DNA from: Oncorhynchus masou masou
Lineage: Eukaryota > Chordata > Actinopteri > Salmoniformes > Salmonidae
DNA: 64,000 nt
Reading direction: 5' to 3'
Assembly (NCBI RefSeq): GCF_036934945.1
Contig: NC_088241.1
Coordinates: 47,617,923 to 47,681,922 of the forward strand
In this document: one piece after another, positions 1 through 11,670 of the stretch
Layout of the letters: every line of letters begins with the position of its first letter
Position numbering within the stretch: the stretch's first letter is position 1
Notes under the pieces: generated by a model
Seen by the model: the letters and a program-made list of their open reading frames with translations, nothing else
Databases searched by the model: none
Told to the model about the DNA's origin: nothing
Position numbers and translations under genes: made by a program

Positions 1-219
1 AATAAAATGAGTTGACGATAACATTACAACCACTTTAACATCATTGTCTTGCTTTCTCTTTCCCTAGGTTTTAGTCACTTGGAGGTGCACTAAAAAAGGG
101 TTTACTTTATAACATTGTTTCTTGTTCCCTAGCTTTTGTTCACTTTTGAAGTGCACTTTAATGGTTTTACTCTATATAACCACTATAACATAGTTTTGTT
201 GCTCTCTTGTTCCGTATAG
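1..219 (+). repeat. DPYD: 3' end of DPYD intron 13, degenerate tandem duplication
   Basis: This is the end of the intron before the first exon of the window. It is built of two to three diverged copies of a 65-87 bp unit: a stretch like taaccactataacat, then a pyrimidine-rich run ending in CCCTAG or CGTATAG, then tcacttggaggtgcac. Acceptor-like AGs therefore occur at 66-67, 131-132 and at the true site 218-219. The true acceptor (ttccgtatag) has a purine-interrupted pyrimidine tract, weaker than the two duplicates upstream. Only the last AG restores the DPYD frame. Confidence 0.6.
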
Positions 220-384
220 GACTTGGTGACCAACGTGTCTCCTCGCATCGTGCGTGGGACGACCTCAGGCCCCATGTTCGGTCCGGGACAGAGCTCCTTC
301 CTCAATATCGAGCTGATCAGTGAAAAGACTGCAGCCTACTGGTGCCAGAGTGTTACCGAGCTCAAAGCTGACTTCCCCAACAAG
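220..384 (+). CDS. DPYD: DPYD exon 14 (165 bp), dihydropyrimidine dehydrogenase FMN domain
   Basis: The exon encodes 55 residues in phase 0, starting DLVTNVSPRIVRG and ending TELKADFPNK, nearly identical to vertebrate dihydropyrimidine dehydrogenase, the cytosolic NADPH-dependent enzyme that reduces uracil, thymine and 5-fluorouracil in the first step of pyrimidine breakdown. It corresponds to residues 581-635. The segment GPGQSSFLNIE places Asn609, a pyrimidine-contacting residue of the FMN/substrate site, at its expected position. It is bounded by AG at 218-219 and a strong donor gtaagt at 385. Its length equals human exon 14, the one skipped in the DPYD*2A splice allele; because 165 is a multiple of three, skipping would remove 55 residues without shifting the frame. 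The exon begins in the middle of the protein, so the first 580 residues lie to the left of the window. Confidence 0.97.
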
Positions 385-583
385 GTAAGTTACTGCCCTA
401 TGGGCCTTGATCAAAAGAAGTGGACTATAGGGACTAGGATGCCATTTGGGACACACTCCCACTGTATATCTGTCTAATGAGCTTGTATTGAAACAGCAGA
501 ATGGAGTGCCATTCGTTCAAAGGGTTGCAATGTATTGCTTTGTTTATGCTGGATACTGCAATGACAATGACAACATGCTTTTT
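385..583 (+). other. DPYD: DPYD intron 14, 5' part
   Basis: This is non-coding intron directly after the gtaagt donor. I see no recognisable element before the foldback repeat that begins at 584. Confidence 0.7.
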
Positions 584-926
584 CCCTGCAAACAAAAATT
601 GGTCATTAGGACGTCCCTGAAACGACACGAAATGGTTGGCTTAAGTCATGAGGACGTTGTGTCATGGTCCTATGGACATTTTTAGGATGTTCTTGGGATG
701 TTGTCATTGTAAACTGAAGGTTCTGTTTAGTTCCGGGTTTGTTCTGGGGATGTCCCCATTTCAGAACTTTGTTTCATGGTCCTCCAGGGGATCCTTAGGG
801 ACATCCCCAGAACAAACAGGGAACTAGACTAAACTTCCAGGGAATGACACAACGACCTGACCACTTTAGGCAACCATTTTGTGACGTCCCCGGGGACGTC
901 CATACGACAAATTTTTGTTTGCAGGG
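584..926. repeat. Foldback (long inverted repeat) element
   Basis: The ends are a perfect 17-nt inverted repeat: 584-600 (ccctgcaaacaaaaatt) is the reverse complement of 910-926. Inside, the arms stay complementary with mismatches: aaatggttggcttaag near 630 pairs with the region near 860, and the tttgttctggggatgtcc block near 740 pairs with ggacatccccagaacaaa near 800. The two arms meet near 770, so the 343-bp element is one large hairpin. No coding frame is evident. It is most likely a non-autonomous DNA transposon or MITE; the family was not identified. Confidence 0.75.
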
Positions 927-1377
927 ATGTTTCCTTTGGACCATCATGCAATGTCCTGAAGACTAGTAAAATGACAGTCCTGAAAACGTCCTTAGAAGAT
1001 CCTGACATGGTCCTCAGTGATGTGCTGGTAACTTACAGTGATTTACTCTAATGTCCCCCAGGGAATGTTCCCTTGGGACCATCATGCGACGTCCTCTTGA
1101 CCGTAATGAAACGTCCCCTTGTGGTCATTGAATTTCCCATATATAACTTCCTATCAGGACCAAATAGGTATATTTTCATAAAATACCTTATAATAACATG
1201 ATACTGTGACCAACCCGGGACCTGTACTGAACATCCTTTTATGGTCCCGAGGTTAACGTCATGTGTTAATGTTCCAATTAACAGAACATCAGAGTAATAA
1301 CTTCTCGCAAATACCCTTAAAGGGACCTAATGGGAATGTTGCCTAATGTCCTGAGAACGTTCCATGTTTGCTGGGTA
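927..1377. repeat. Diverged repeats related to the foldback element
   Basis: Two diverged direct copies of a segment like gggaccatcatgcgacgtcc occur near 940 and 1075, followed by several GTCC/CGTCC-rich stretches. The block ends near 1375 with gtttgctggg, which is nearly the reverse complement of the ccctgcaaac that opens the foldback at 584. The unit 584-1375 may therefore be one larger composite repeat. I cannot name the family. Confidence 0.4.
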
Positions 1378-3461
1378 ATTTGTTAATTTCTAAGAGTTTG
1401 TTCTCCCAACTTTTGGAAACTCCAGATGTACAGTATCAAAGGATTCATTGATGTTCCCCTGACCATTGTTAATGAAAGTCTGAGAGGAATAATGTCACTG
1501 ATGCCCTGCATTCGCTTCAACAGCTATTGTTAGGTGGATGAAAAAAGACAGTGTGAAATGCCTCTTGTGGTTTTTAGATCAGTCCTAGTGTGTTTCTCCT
1601 CCCTAGCCCTTTCACAGATCCAGAATGAAGCAGGACAAAGCACTGAGCTCCGTGTTTCCCTGTAAATGAGCGCTTCTGGGATATGTTTCATTGGAACACA
1701 AAGGAGCACGGGGGTGCTATGCCAGTGTGTGTGCGTGACCAGACTGAGCTCTCTCTCAAACTGTACCATGACCTGTAAAGCACACAGACAGAGTACTTTT
1801 TTTTCTGACAAACAGTGCACCAAAGGAAATACTGGCCTATTTGCCCTTCCAATTACCCCAATAGCACCGAGCTTTTTAGGTCAGAGCAGTCTGGACAAAT
1901 AGCCCCGATTGAGCTGCCGTCCACCAAGTGCCAAATGTGTTCTCATTATCCCTAGTGGTGCTAATAGAGTGGAGTTAAGGAGAGGGGGAAGGGAGCGGAA
2001 ATTGTCACACATTTTCCCGTGGGCTATCGGCTGATTCGGCTCTAGGTGACAGTTTCCAGGTGATGTCCGGTATCTCCATGGATACCATGGTGTTGTTAGC
2101 GGTAATGGGGAAGAAGAAGTCATTTCTGTAGTGTATAGCTCAGGGCTCCATGGCTCTGTGGTTGAGCTGATAATAACAAGATGATCCTCTCACACACATA
2201 CAAAGATGCGCATGGACACATGCATGCACGCGCATATTCAAACACACACATTCACACAGCATCAGAGGGTTTGCAGTGGATGTAACTTGTTTAGACCGAG
2301 CAGTGCCTTTGGTACTGTGTTGTTGAGAGAGAGAGAGAGACACACACACACACCACCAGTGCCATAGCCGTTGAGATACCAAACAACATCAAGGACAACT
2401 ATTCAGTATAATGGTACATTTTGCTCTCTTTTACCATCTCCATTGTATGTGTTTCATCTGTAGTTACAGTTTCTCGAGCCACACGACGAGAAACTAGCTA
2501 AGCCGAGACGGCGTACCCTCTCATAAAATCACCTATGGAAGTAATATTCCTGAAAACAGAAAGCTCCAATATGACTAATGTGTCAAGCAGGGCCTGCATA
2601 TTGGCCATTGTAAATGTCATGGAGTCAAGGGGAGCTTTCACTTTATTTGCACAGTTAAATCTAGGTCTATTTAAACCTTCATTAAACCACAGCAGGGCTG
2701 GAGTTGCGTCTTGGTGTGTTTCTGTCTGCTGTGGTGGATTGAGGAACCTTCATGCTGTACCTGGCTAGAAGGAGATGTATATCTACTAGATATTTCTCGC
2801 TGGAGGGGGTTCAGCCTTTCTGTTTAATGTCCTCCCCTGGATCCTAACTCTTTTAGAAGGCCTGCTGTTGGAACGAGTAACATTAACTGTCTTTTACAAT
2901 TTTAATACGTAGTACAATAACATAGTTTAACAGTTAATATCATGGCAAGAAGAGAGGAAGCTGTACAAGGCAGTCACAGTACTTGATTAATAGCTACTTA
3001 GCATCAGCGTTTACTTTGAATTCCTTTATAATGTTGATACAGAAGGAAAGGTGTAGTGTGATCTAATTCCACAGAGATGTAACCTTTTTTCAGTGATTTT
3101 CTCTGTATAGACATACAATCAGCTGACCATGAACACACACACACACAGTTTCCAGACAGTTATAACACAAAGCAGGCACATCAGATATATGTGGTCAGAA
3201 ATAATGTTCCTCAATATCTCCAGAAGACGTCCTCTGCCTCCCAGCCAATGGGGGTAGTAGCTCTTACCTCTTTGTGGATTGGACCCATCGGGGATCCTCA
3301 GCATCATGTCTATACATCATGGTCCTTTTTATTTCTGTGATTACTTAAAACCGGGAGGCAATATTAAGAAGCAGGGGCCTATATAACCTGTTTTATAGAG
3401 GGCTTATTGTATGTCTGGAGGAGAGAGACCTAGTCTAATCCACTCAGAGCCTCCTGCAAAT
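1378..3461 (+). other. DPYD: DPYD intron 14, mostly unrecognised, with CA/GA simple repeats
   Basis: I see no gene here. A CA-rich stretch with interruptions occupies about 2187-2260, and a compound (GA)n(CA)n microsatellite lies at about 2325-2355. Short open frames on both strands show no recognisable protein. Confidence 0.6.
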
Positions 3462-3703
3462 ACATGTGTAGGATCTTAATTTGATCTCCCTGTTGCAAGA
3501 GAACTTTCCTGAAATGCGGGACATTTTACACTTGTAGTGTATCTAAGGTTTAAAAAGGCTTCTGAAGTTTGTAATTTCCACTTTTAAATTTCAGACTTGA
3601 TTTTCCCAAGCAAAAATGTATCATAATAATCCATATTCCCTTTCCCTGCAGGATCATTTTCCTTCCGTAGCAAACGGACTCAAATGAAGATCCTACATCT
3701 GTA
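3462..3703. repeat. MITE-like element with terminal inverted repeats
   Basis: The left end tgtaggatcttaatttga (from 3467) is matched by the inverted right end tcaaatgaagatcctaca (3680-3697), with further pairing of the flanking acatg/gtac bases. The element is about 240 bp and has no coding capacity. I recall very similar dispersed repeats from salmonid genomes. It ends about 240 bp upstream of exon 15. Confidence 0.75.
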
Positions 3704-3944
3704 CCTCTCTCTGGTGTTTTTATTGTTTTAATAACGCTGGCAAACACACTGGATTTGTCCTGATCTTATAAAATTATAAATATTGATTTTGTGACTGAGG
3801 GAGGACAATGCCGGTGCTTCTTAAAGATAGGATAATGGCTGCCTCCTCTCAGATCTGTTTTCTAATGTGTTGAAATGAAACTTTTAGTTTGAGCCGCAAT
3901 GGATTTATCACTCAGTGTTATATGATTCTTCTCTCTTTCTCTAG

Positions 3945-4013
3945 GTCATTATCTCCAGTATAATGTGCAGCTACAACAAAGCTGACTGGACAGAGCTTGC
4001 CAAGATGGCAGAG
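3945..4013 (+). CDS. DPYD: DPYD exon 15 (69 bp)
   Basis: The exon encodes 23 residues in phase 0 (VIISSIMCSYNKADW then TELAKMAE), equal to residues 636-658 of dihydropyrimidine dehydrogenase, within the FMN-binding TIM-barrel domain. The acceptor is excellent (ctctctttctctag just before 3945) and the donor is gtaggt at 4014. The 69-bp length matches human exon 15. It joins exon 14 (ending NK) without changing frame and leads into exon 16, which carries the catalytic cysteine. No stop, indel or frameshift is present. Confidence 0.97.
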
Positions 4014-6823
4014 GTAGGTCTAAGCAATGTTGATTTCTTTCTTCAAATGTAAACTCCTAAATGCTGGCCAGGAATGGTTATAACATTATTTCCGGTACTG
4101 ACATGTTTAGAATTGTCACGACTAGCACAGCTTCTTTCTCTGTGTCCCTCACTTGGGTTATATTTGTGGAATTTGATTTAGATCTTCAGACCAGGCAGAA
4201 AGCCACATCCACTGCAAGTGTTTAAACACCCCAAATATTGAATGAGAGGGATGTAATCCTGGATTTGGAGTGGGTGCAACATTTAGTTAAATGTTTATCT
4301 GCCCTAAACCTGTGGTAGGCTGCCAAGTGGCTGTAAGCACGGAGACAGATGACACTGTGGGAGTGAAACAATGATGGAGGGAGGGAGGGAGGGAAAGGAG
4401 GGAGGGGATGTGGATATGGAAGCTTTTACAGGCCAGACATCTTCAGGCTCACCCATATGTGAGGTTGGAGTGCTCCAACTCTCCCCCCTTCCCCTCTACC
4501 CTCCCTCTTCCCCCATTCCCCTTCCAAAGCTTCTTAAACACGTCCCTGATCGCATCAAACACTGACACTGACAAGGACAAGGTGTTTCAAACATGTGCTA
4601 CATGGCTGTGGGGTTTCTTTTTTTAACCAACAGAGAACTGATCTAGCAGTGTTCTCTTTTATGTTTCAGGGCGTTGTCACACACAGTTCTGAGCTATAGT
4701 TCCAATCACAGTTTGTTTATTTGCGACAGTGTATTGGGGGGGGGGTTTCACATTTGCCAAATGTTAAACGAACTGAAATGCCTAAAGAAAGTGATGTGCT
4801 CATGCAACCATTAGTTTCATACATCTATGATCCTCATGGAGCATCACTTGTGTGTTCCAATCATCATATTTCGCTTTGGTCTTCCAACAACATGCGGGAG
4901 GAAAACGGTGAGACAGCCGCTCTAACTGAAACGTGCATTGAATATTAATGAGCCTACACGTACATCCCTGGTCTCCCCTAATATGCATAGGATGCGCTCA
5001 GAAATTAGCTGCTACTCACAAAATGTTTCAGAGATATCAAGTTATAATAATGCGTGCATTTTATCAAATGCTCACATTCAAACAGCCAAAAATTCTGCTC
5101 GCCTCTGGTTCCTTTCCTGTGTTTGGTTCGGACTGCGTTCACACCTGCAGCGAACTGTACCACGGTATGATAACGGACTGAGACCACCCTTTTTGAGCGA
5201 ACCACAGGGCATAGTTTGGTGCGTGTCTGAGTGTACATAGTGTTCACACCAGTCTAAACGAACCAAACTAAGGGGGTAAACACACCAGAGTTTGGAGAAA
5301 CCGCTTCAAAACAATTTGGTGTGAAAGACCCCTGAGATAAACTGAGGTAGCTCGGCGTAGGCACACCATGGTTACGTCAGGTTTAGCAACTGCTCAGCTA
5401 ATCAGAGTTGACTCGCATATCTCAACCGCTTAATTGTGCTAAAGGAAAATGTCAGAATGCAAACAGCTTTAACAGCTCAATGTGTTAATGCCGCTATTGA
5501 TTTCATTGATGCGCCACTCTCTCTCCTACCTCATTTAAAACAACCTGTCAGGCTTCCCCCTCCATCCCCACCTCCCCAACCATCATCATCACCATCAGAT
5601 CTCCTAGAATATATTTGATTTAAAGTATGTGGTATGCAATTTTATTTTCCTTCCTTTCTCCCTCCCTTAATAAACCCTCCCTCCTCGTCTCACTTTAAGA
5701 ATATTATTATCATAGTTATTCACTTAGCATGCCTCCTTATCCATGAAGAATTTATACAGTCATAAAATAGGATTGAGGATAACCCAGTGAAACCAGCTAT
5801 GCAGGATAAGTACCTTGGCTAGGACTATGTCTGTGATATTGCACATAGGGTTTGAACCCTCCTCCACCCATTGTACCAAGGCCAGATCCCTACACACTTC
5901 TCCGCAGGAGAACCCTGAGAGGTCCGAAGGGTTTAAAGATGCCCTCTAGCCATGACTTTACATGGGGAATATTTCATCTTATTTTCCTTCTGTGAAAACC
6001 CCTTGTTGCAACACCAGCACAGATGGGAGCAGTAGGGGGATATAGTCTAAATCGGGAGGTTGGAAAGAGAAGGGGTTAGTTTTGGTGAATGGTCCAGGTT
6101 CGGCAGCAACACACCTCAGGAGGAAGAACCGTCAGAACCACTCTTTTATTCTTCTTCATCACATCTATTGTGCGTCTATTTAACTACCTGTAGCAGTGGA
6201 AATATGAAATAAAAGCTGTGTTGCTATGGCAACTCCGTTTTCAAGGAAAGTCAACCATTCATTTCCACTTTGAAATCTGTAAGAGAACACTTAACACTGT
6301 TCCTTGCCTAAGGGTACTACTTAAAAGTCGTTTTTTTCTTCCTCGCCCTCCTCCTTACTGAAGTGTCAATCTGAAGTGAAACATTTCCCTACTTTCAACT
6401 GTCACTCCAGTTCAGTCAACTTTCCTCTTTTTTCCCCTTTACGTTTCTCATTTAAAAATTCCCAGCTTTGGAGAGGAAAGGTTGCATCATAGCCATGTGC
6501 TAGAGGCTACAATTCCTAAAGTAAAATTCTTACTGTGAGACATTCCTATTTTATTCAATTCAATACCAAACAGATAAGAGAAGAAAACATGGAAACATTG
6601 ATGGTGATGGTCCATGAACGCCTTAACATTAGAACTGCCAAAGCCGACGCCCACTGCCGTTGGATTTTGAAATTAAAATAGATCTGACATTTTGTAGGCA
6701 ACGTCCTGCTCCTTCCCTGACTTTTCCTAAATATTTGTATTTTACATTGCTCAGTTGTCAGAATTTTTCAATTACAAACAGAATTTTTTTTAGGGGCTGC
6801 TTATCAATTATTATTATTATATA
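4014..6823 (+). other. DPYD: DPYD intron 15, left part
   Basis: No gene is recognised here. A GGGA-rich simple repeat lies at about 4374-4406. The stretch 5100-5300, with repeated gttcacacc and cgaacca motifs in both orientations, looks like an old dispersed inverted repeat that I cannot classify. The remainder, including 5600-6800, is AT-rich intron without visible structure. Confidence 0.55.
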
Positions 6824-7306
6824 TACACTACCGATCAAAAGTTTTGGAAGGGTTTTTCTTTATTTGTACTATTTTATACATGTTAGAATAATAGTGAAGA
6901 CACCAAAACTATAAAATGTAACACATGGAATCATGTAGTAACCCCAAAAAATATTTTAGATTTTAGATTCTTCGAATAGCCACTCTTTTCCTTGATGACA
7001 GCTTTGCACACTCTTGGCATGCTTTCAACCTGCTTCACCTGGAATGAAGCTTCAGTCTTTCCAACAGTCTTGGAGTTGTTCTCACACATGCTGAGCACTT
7101 GTTGGCTGCTTTTCCTTCACTTATTCCAAACTATCTCAATTTGGTTGAGGTCGGGGGATTGTGGAGGCCAGGTCATCTGATGCAGCACTCCATCACTCTA
7201 CTTTTTTACATTTTTTAATTTTAGGGGTTGGATCAGCTTTAATATTGCGGATAGATTGTTGCTTCCATCAATGCAATTGTCTGCAATTCCCCATATATTT
7301 TTTGGG

Positions 7307-7350
<44 letters not shown>

Positions 7351-7413
7351 ATATATATATATTTTATATTATATATATATATTTTATATTATATGTATAT
7401 ATATATACACACA

Positions 7414-9011
7414 CAGTGGGGCAAAAAAGTATTTAGTCAGCCACCAATTGTGCAAGTTCTCCCACTTAAAAAGATGAGAGGCCTGTAATTTTCATCATAG
7501 GTACACTTCAACAATGACAGACAAAATTAGGGAAAAAAATCCACAGGATTTGAAAATGTAGGATTTTTTATGAATTTATTTGCAAATTATGGCAGAAAAT
7601 AAGTATTTGGTCAATAACAAAAGTTTATCTCAATACTTTGTTATATACCCTTTGTTGGCAATGACACAGGTCAAACGATTTCTGTAAGTCTTCACAAAGT
7701 TTTCACACACTGTTGCTGGTATTTTGTCCCATTCCTCCATGCAGATCTCCTCTAGAGCAGTGATGTTTTGGGGCTCTTGCTGGGCAACACGGACTTTCAA
7801 CTCCCTCCAAAGATTTTCTATGGGGTTGAGATCTGGAGACTGGCTAGGCCACTCCAGGACCTTGAAATGCTTCTTACGAAGCCACTCCTTCGTTGCCCGG
7901 GCAGTGTGTTTGGGATCATTGTCATGCTGAAAGACCCAGTCACGTTTCATCTTCAATGCCATTGCTGATGGAAGGAGGTTTTCACTCAAAATCTCACGAT
8001 ACATGGCCCCATTCATTCTTTCCTTTACATGGATCAGTCGTCCTGGTCCCTTTGCAGAAAAACAGCCCCAAAGCATGATGTTTCCACCCCCATGCTTCAC
8101 AGTATGTATGGTGTTCTTTGGATGCAACTCAGCATTCTTTGTCCTCCAAACACGACGAGTTGAGTTTTTACCAAAAGGTTATATTTTGGTTTCATCTGAC
8201 CATATGACATTCTCCCAATCTTCTTCTGGATCATCAAAATACAAACTTCAGACGGGTCTGGACATGTACTGGTTTAAGCAGGGGGACACGTCTGGCACTG
8301 CAGGATTTGAGTCCCTTGCGGCGTAGTGTGTTACTGATGGTAGGCTTTGTAACTTTGGTCCCAGCTCTCGGCAGGTCATTCACTAGGTCCCCCCCGTGTG
8401 GTTCTGGGATTTTTGCTCACCGTTCTTGAGATCATTTTGACCCCACGGGGTGAAATCTTGTGTGGAGCCCCATATTGAGGGAGATTATCAGTGGTCTTGT
8501 ATGTCTTCCATTTCCTAATAATTGCTCCCACAGTTGAGTTCTTCAAACCAAGCTGCTTACCTATTGCAGATTCAGTCTTCCCAGCCTGGTGCAGGTCATT
8601 AATTTTGTTTCTGGTGTCCTTTGACAGCTCTGTGGTCTTGGCCATAGTGGAGTTTGGAGTGTGACTGTTTGAGGTTGTGGACAGGTGTCTTTTATACTGA
8701 TAACAAGTTCAAACAGGTGCCATTAATACAGGTAACGAGTGGAGGACAGAGGAGCCTCTTAAAGAAGAAGTTACAGGTCTGTGAGAGCCAGAAATCTTGC
8801 TTGTTTGTAGGTGACCAAGTACTTATTTTCCACCATAATTTGCAAATAAATTCATTAAAAATCCTACAATGTGATTTTCTTGATTTTTTTCTCTCAGTTT
8901 GTCTGTCATAGTTGAAGTGTACCTATGATGAAAATTACAGGCCTCTCTCATCTTTTTAAGTGTGAGAACTTTCACAATTGGTGGCTGACTAAATACTTTT
9001 TTGTCCCACTG
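7414..9011 (-). mobile_element. Full-length Tc1-like transposon with ~200-bp terminal inverted repeats
   Basis: The left end cagtggggcaaaaaagtatt at 7414 is inverted at the right as aatacttttttgtcccactg ending 9011. The inverted repeats extend about 200 bp inward (7414 to about 7615 and about 8812 to 9011), an IR/DR-type structure like that of other fish Tc1 elements. The 1598-bp length is normal for the group. It sits in TA/CA-rich DNA, fitting TA target choice. It lies inside the LINE's 3' region and so is younger than the LINE insertion. Confidence 0.9.
7630..8645 (-). pseudogene. Tc1 transposase, frame-broken
   Basis: Two open pieces on the minus strand cover most of a transposase of about 340 residues. 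The N-terminal piece (8645-8376, 89 aa) starts MAKTTELSKDTRNKI and contains the helix-turn-helix segment ending in IGKQLGLKNSTVGAIIRKW. The C-terminal piece (8127-7630, 165 aa) contains VFQHDNDPKHTARATKEW and QSPDLNPIENLWRELK. The aspartate of HDND and the glutamate of PIENLW are separated by 34 residues, the DD34E spacing of Tc1. The linking 250 bp (8128-8375) is out of frame. Catalytic residues are intact, but no single frame encodes the enzyme. Confidence 0.88.
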
Positions 9012-9036
9012 TGTGTGTATATATATATATATATAT

Positions 9037-9270
9037 ATAGAGTGAAAGCACTGCCAGCATTCAAAAGTGACCAAAACATCAGCCAGGAAGCATGGGAACT
9101 GAGAAGTGGTCTGTGGTTACCACCTGCAGAACCACTCCTTTATTGGGGTTGTCTTGCTAATTGCCTATAATTCCCACCTGTTGTCTATTTAATTTGCACA
9201 ACAGCATGTGTGATCGACTTTGAGTTACATTGTGTTGTTTAAGTGTTCCCTTTATTTTTTTGAGCAGCGT
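9037..9270. mobile_element. Tc1-type MITE (internally deleted)
   Basis: The element begins agagtgaaagcactgcc after a TA run and ends tttttttgagcagc before another TA run. It matches, as I recall it, the widespread short Tc1-derived repeat of fishes whose ends read gctgctcaaaaaaataaagg and whose body includes a cctttattgg segment. This copy is shorter than I remember; a central segment near cagcatgtg (about 9207) seems missing. It has no coding capacity. Confidence 0.65.
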
Positions 9271-10170
9271 ATATATAATTATATATATATATATAATTGA
9301 ATCCGGCGTCATGGAATCGGTATGTCGAAAATCTATAACCAACTATTTTGCAATTTTTTGGTCCTTAAATGAAACTGGTATATATTTATATTTATCACAA
9401 TTTTCTTTAACCATTTTTGGTCTTTAATTAATGCAGGGCCGACAGACAAGTTCCTTACTTTTACCCTTTCCACTTGCCTTTTCCATTTTTGTGGTAATGC
9501 TGTAATTAGTTGGTTGTAATTTTTGGGGTAGAGCAGACTTTTTCATGTTTGTGTTAGCAGCATGTGTGACATAGCTCCACCAGTCCTATTTATGATGTCA
9601 TTTACAAAGATTATATATTTTTTATTTTTTTATTTTTTACATTTATTAGTATATTTGAGTATAACCACAATATTTGTTGTATTATTTGTTCTGTATTTTC
9701 TGGTGGATTAAACTGAAATTGCCACCAACTTTCTAAGGCTTGTTTAAAAAATAACAATATCTTGGAGATTATTTCGTTTTCAAATAACCAAAAGTGAGAG
9801 GTTGTAATCTGAATAAAGGGAAAAATGCCATTCTTGAACATTCTTACTAATTTACTAGAGAACCATTTTGGAGTAAGTATAACTTTTGTGTGACTGATGC
9901 CTTTAGTGAGAGGTCTAATGCTTTAATATTTATTTCTACCCTCCAAATTCATATTCATTATATAAATAGGCCCTTTTAATTGTCTGGCTTGCCATTCCAA
10001 ATAAAATGTAATATTTTTTCTTCATATAATTTAAAAAGCAGGTCACTAGGTGTTGGCAAGACCATAAGCAAATAGGTAAACTGATATGACTAAGGAGTTA
10101 ATCAGGGTGATTTTTCCACAAATAGACAGGTATTTTCCTTTCCATTGTAGCAAGAACTTATCTATTTTTG

Positions 10171-10641
10171 CTAACTTTCTATTAAATGTATTGGAGTGAG
10201 ATCATTTCTTTCTTTCTGGATATGTATACCGACTATGTCCACATCACCGTCAGACCATTTTATTGGTAAACTACACAGTAATGTAAACGTTGCATTTTGT
10301 AGTGATCCAATATGTAATTTAGTACACTTATCATAATTTGGTTTTAATACATGGAGGTTAGAAAAAGTATCTAGATCCTCTATGAGACTGTGGAGGGAAT
10401 CTAATTGTGGTTTTAAAAGAAAGCATGTATCGACAGCGTACAATGACACCTTTGTTTTTAAGCCCTGGATTTCTAATCCCGTAATATTATTATTGGATCT
10501 GATTTTAACAGCTAACATTTCAATGGCAATAATACATAGATATGCCGATAGTGGACAATCTTGTCTTACTCCCCTTGACAGTTTAAAACTTTCTGAGATG
10601 TCGCCATTATTTACTATTTTACACCTAGGGTTACTATACAT
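10171..10641 (-). pseudogene. LINE reverse transcriptase fragment
   Basis: A 156-codon open stretch contains RT motif B as GVRQDCPLSAYL (residues 24-35; the usual glycine after Q is D). At residues 68-71 it reads YAVD instead of the catalytic Y/FADD box, which removes one of the two metal-binding aspartates. The following SLIEDLDTFSNLHVLKPNYDKC resembles the post-YADD region of L1-clade elements, where a conserved NxxKT/S would be expected. The frame is broken on both sides. It is a non-functional remnant. Confidence 0.8.
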
Positions 10642-10922
10642 AACTCTAACCCATTTTATAAGAGATTCTACAAAATGTAAATATTCCAGGCATTAACTCC
10701 AGTCATACTTTATCAAAAGCCTTTTCAAAATCAGCGATGAAAACCAGGCCTGGTTTCATCCGATTTTCAATATTATTCTATTAATTCCAGTACTTATATT
10801 ATCTCCAATGTACCGTCCATGTAAAAAACCTGTCTGATTAGAATAAATAATATCTGACAATACCTTTTTAATTCTATGTGCCAAGCATTTTGCTAGAATT
10901 TCTGCATCACAACACTGAAGTG

Positions 10923-11120
10923 GGGTGGCAGGGTAGCCTAGTGGTTAGAGCGTTGGACTAGTAACCGACAGGTTGCAAGTTCAAACCCCCGAGCTGACAA
11001 GGTACAAATCTGTCGTTCTGCCCCTGAACAGGCAGTTAACCCACTGTTCCTAGGCCGTCATTGAAAATAAGAATTTGTTCTTAACTGACTTGCCTGGTAA
11101 AATTAAAAAAAAAAAATGTA
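10923..11120 (+). mobile_element. tRNA-derived SINE (HpaI-type), copy 1
   Basis: The head is tRNA-like, with an A-box tagcctagtgg at 10934 and a B-box region ggttgcaagttcaaaccc at 10971. The body contains GTTAAC at 11035-11040, the HpaI site that named the salmonid HpaI SINE family, and a 12-A tail ends near 11116. The pentamer aagtg occurs at 10918-10922 and 11121-11125 as the target duplication. It is inserted in plus orientation in the minus-strand LINE. It is not a functional tRNA gene, since no cloverleaf 3' half follows. Confidence 0.85.
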
Positions 11121-11670
11121 AAGTGTAAGAGGCTTCCAATTGTTTTAGACTGGATCTTTATATTTACCACTTGGATCCTGTTTCAGTAATAATGAAATCA
11201 GACCTTCTTGTTAAGTGTCCGATAATCTACCATTTATATAGGAGAGGTTAAAACATGCTAATAACAGTCCTCTGTGTATATCAAAAAGGTTTGGTAGAAC
11301 TGGTATGCCATCCAGTCCTGGAGTTTTCCTGGAATTAAAGGCTTTAATCCATCAAGAAGTTCCTCCTCCTGTAATTTGGCCTTCACATGAGTCTTTCCGT
11401 AGAGATGTTAATTTTACATTATTATTAGGGAAAAAATCCATAACATTAGCTTTGGTTAGTGGAGATGGAGGAGACTGAAACAAAAACATATTCTTAAAGT
11501 CCTTTACTTCAATGAGTGACTTCATCATTTGTAAAAAAGTTTCAATAAAACATATTTGGTAACATTTCTATGTTGAAAATTTAAAAAGAATTTGGGGAAT
11601 TTTCCCCATATTCCATTCAGTTTGCTTTATTTTTATAATATAATCACTCTTCTTCTTGGTCAAATAGCCC

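Larger units (their letters stand above)
7200..11642 (-). mobile_element. L1-type LINE (5'-truncated) inserted in the Tc1 element
   Basis: The element is inserted in minus orientation between two copies of atcactct. Its 3' end is at the left, where the T-rich start (cttttttacattttttaa, 7201) represents its poly(A) tail. A reverse transcriptase fragment lies on the minus strand at 10171-10641. The element is itself host to a second Tc1 (7414-9011), a MITE (9037-9270) and a SINE (10923-11120). Without these it measures about 2.4 kb, so the 5' end including the endonuclease is missing, as is usual for target-primed retrotransposons. Confidence 0.8.

Noticed and set aside
10934..10990. tRNA gene suggested by A-box and B-box
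   Set aside because: The tRNA-like part belongs to a SINE with a long unrelated body, A-tail and target duplication; two further copies exist at 42938 and 61168.
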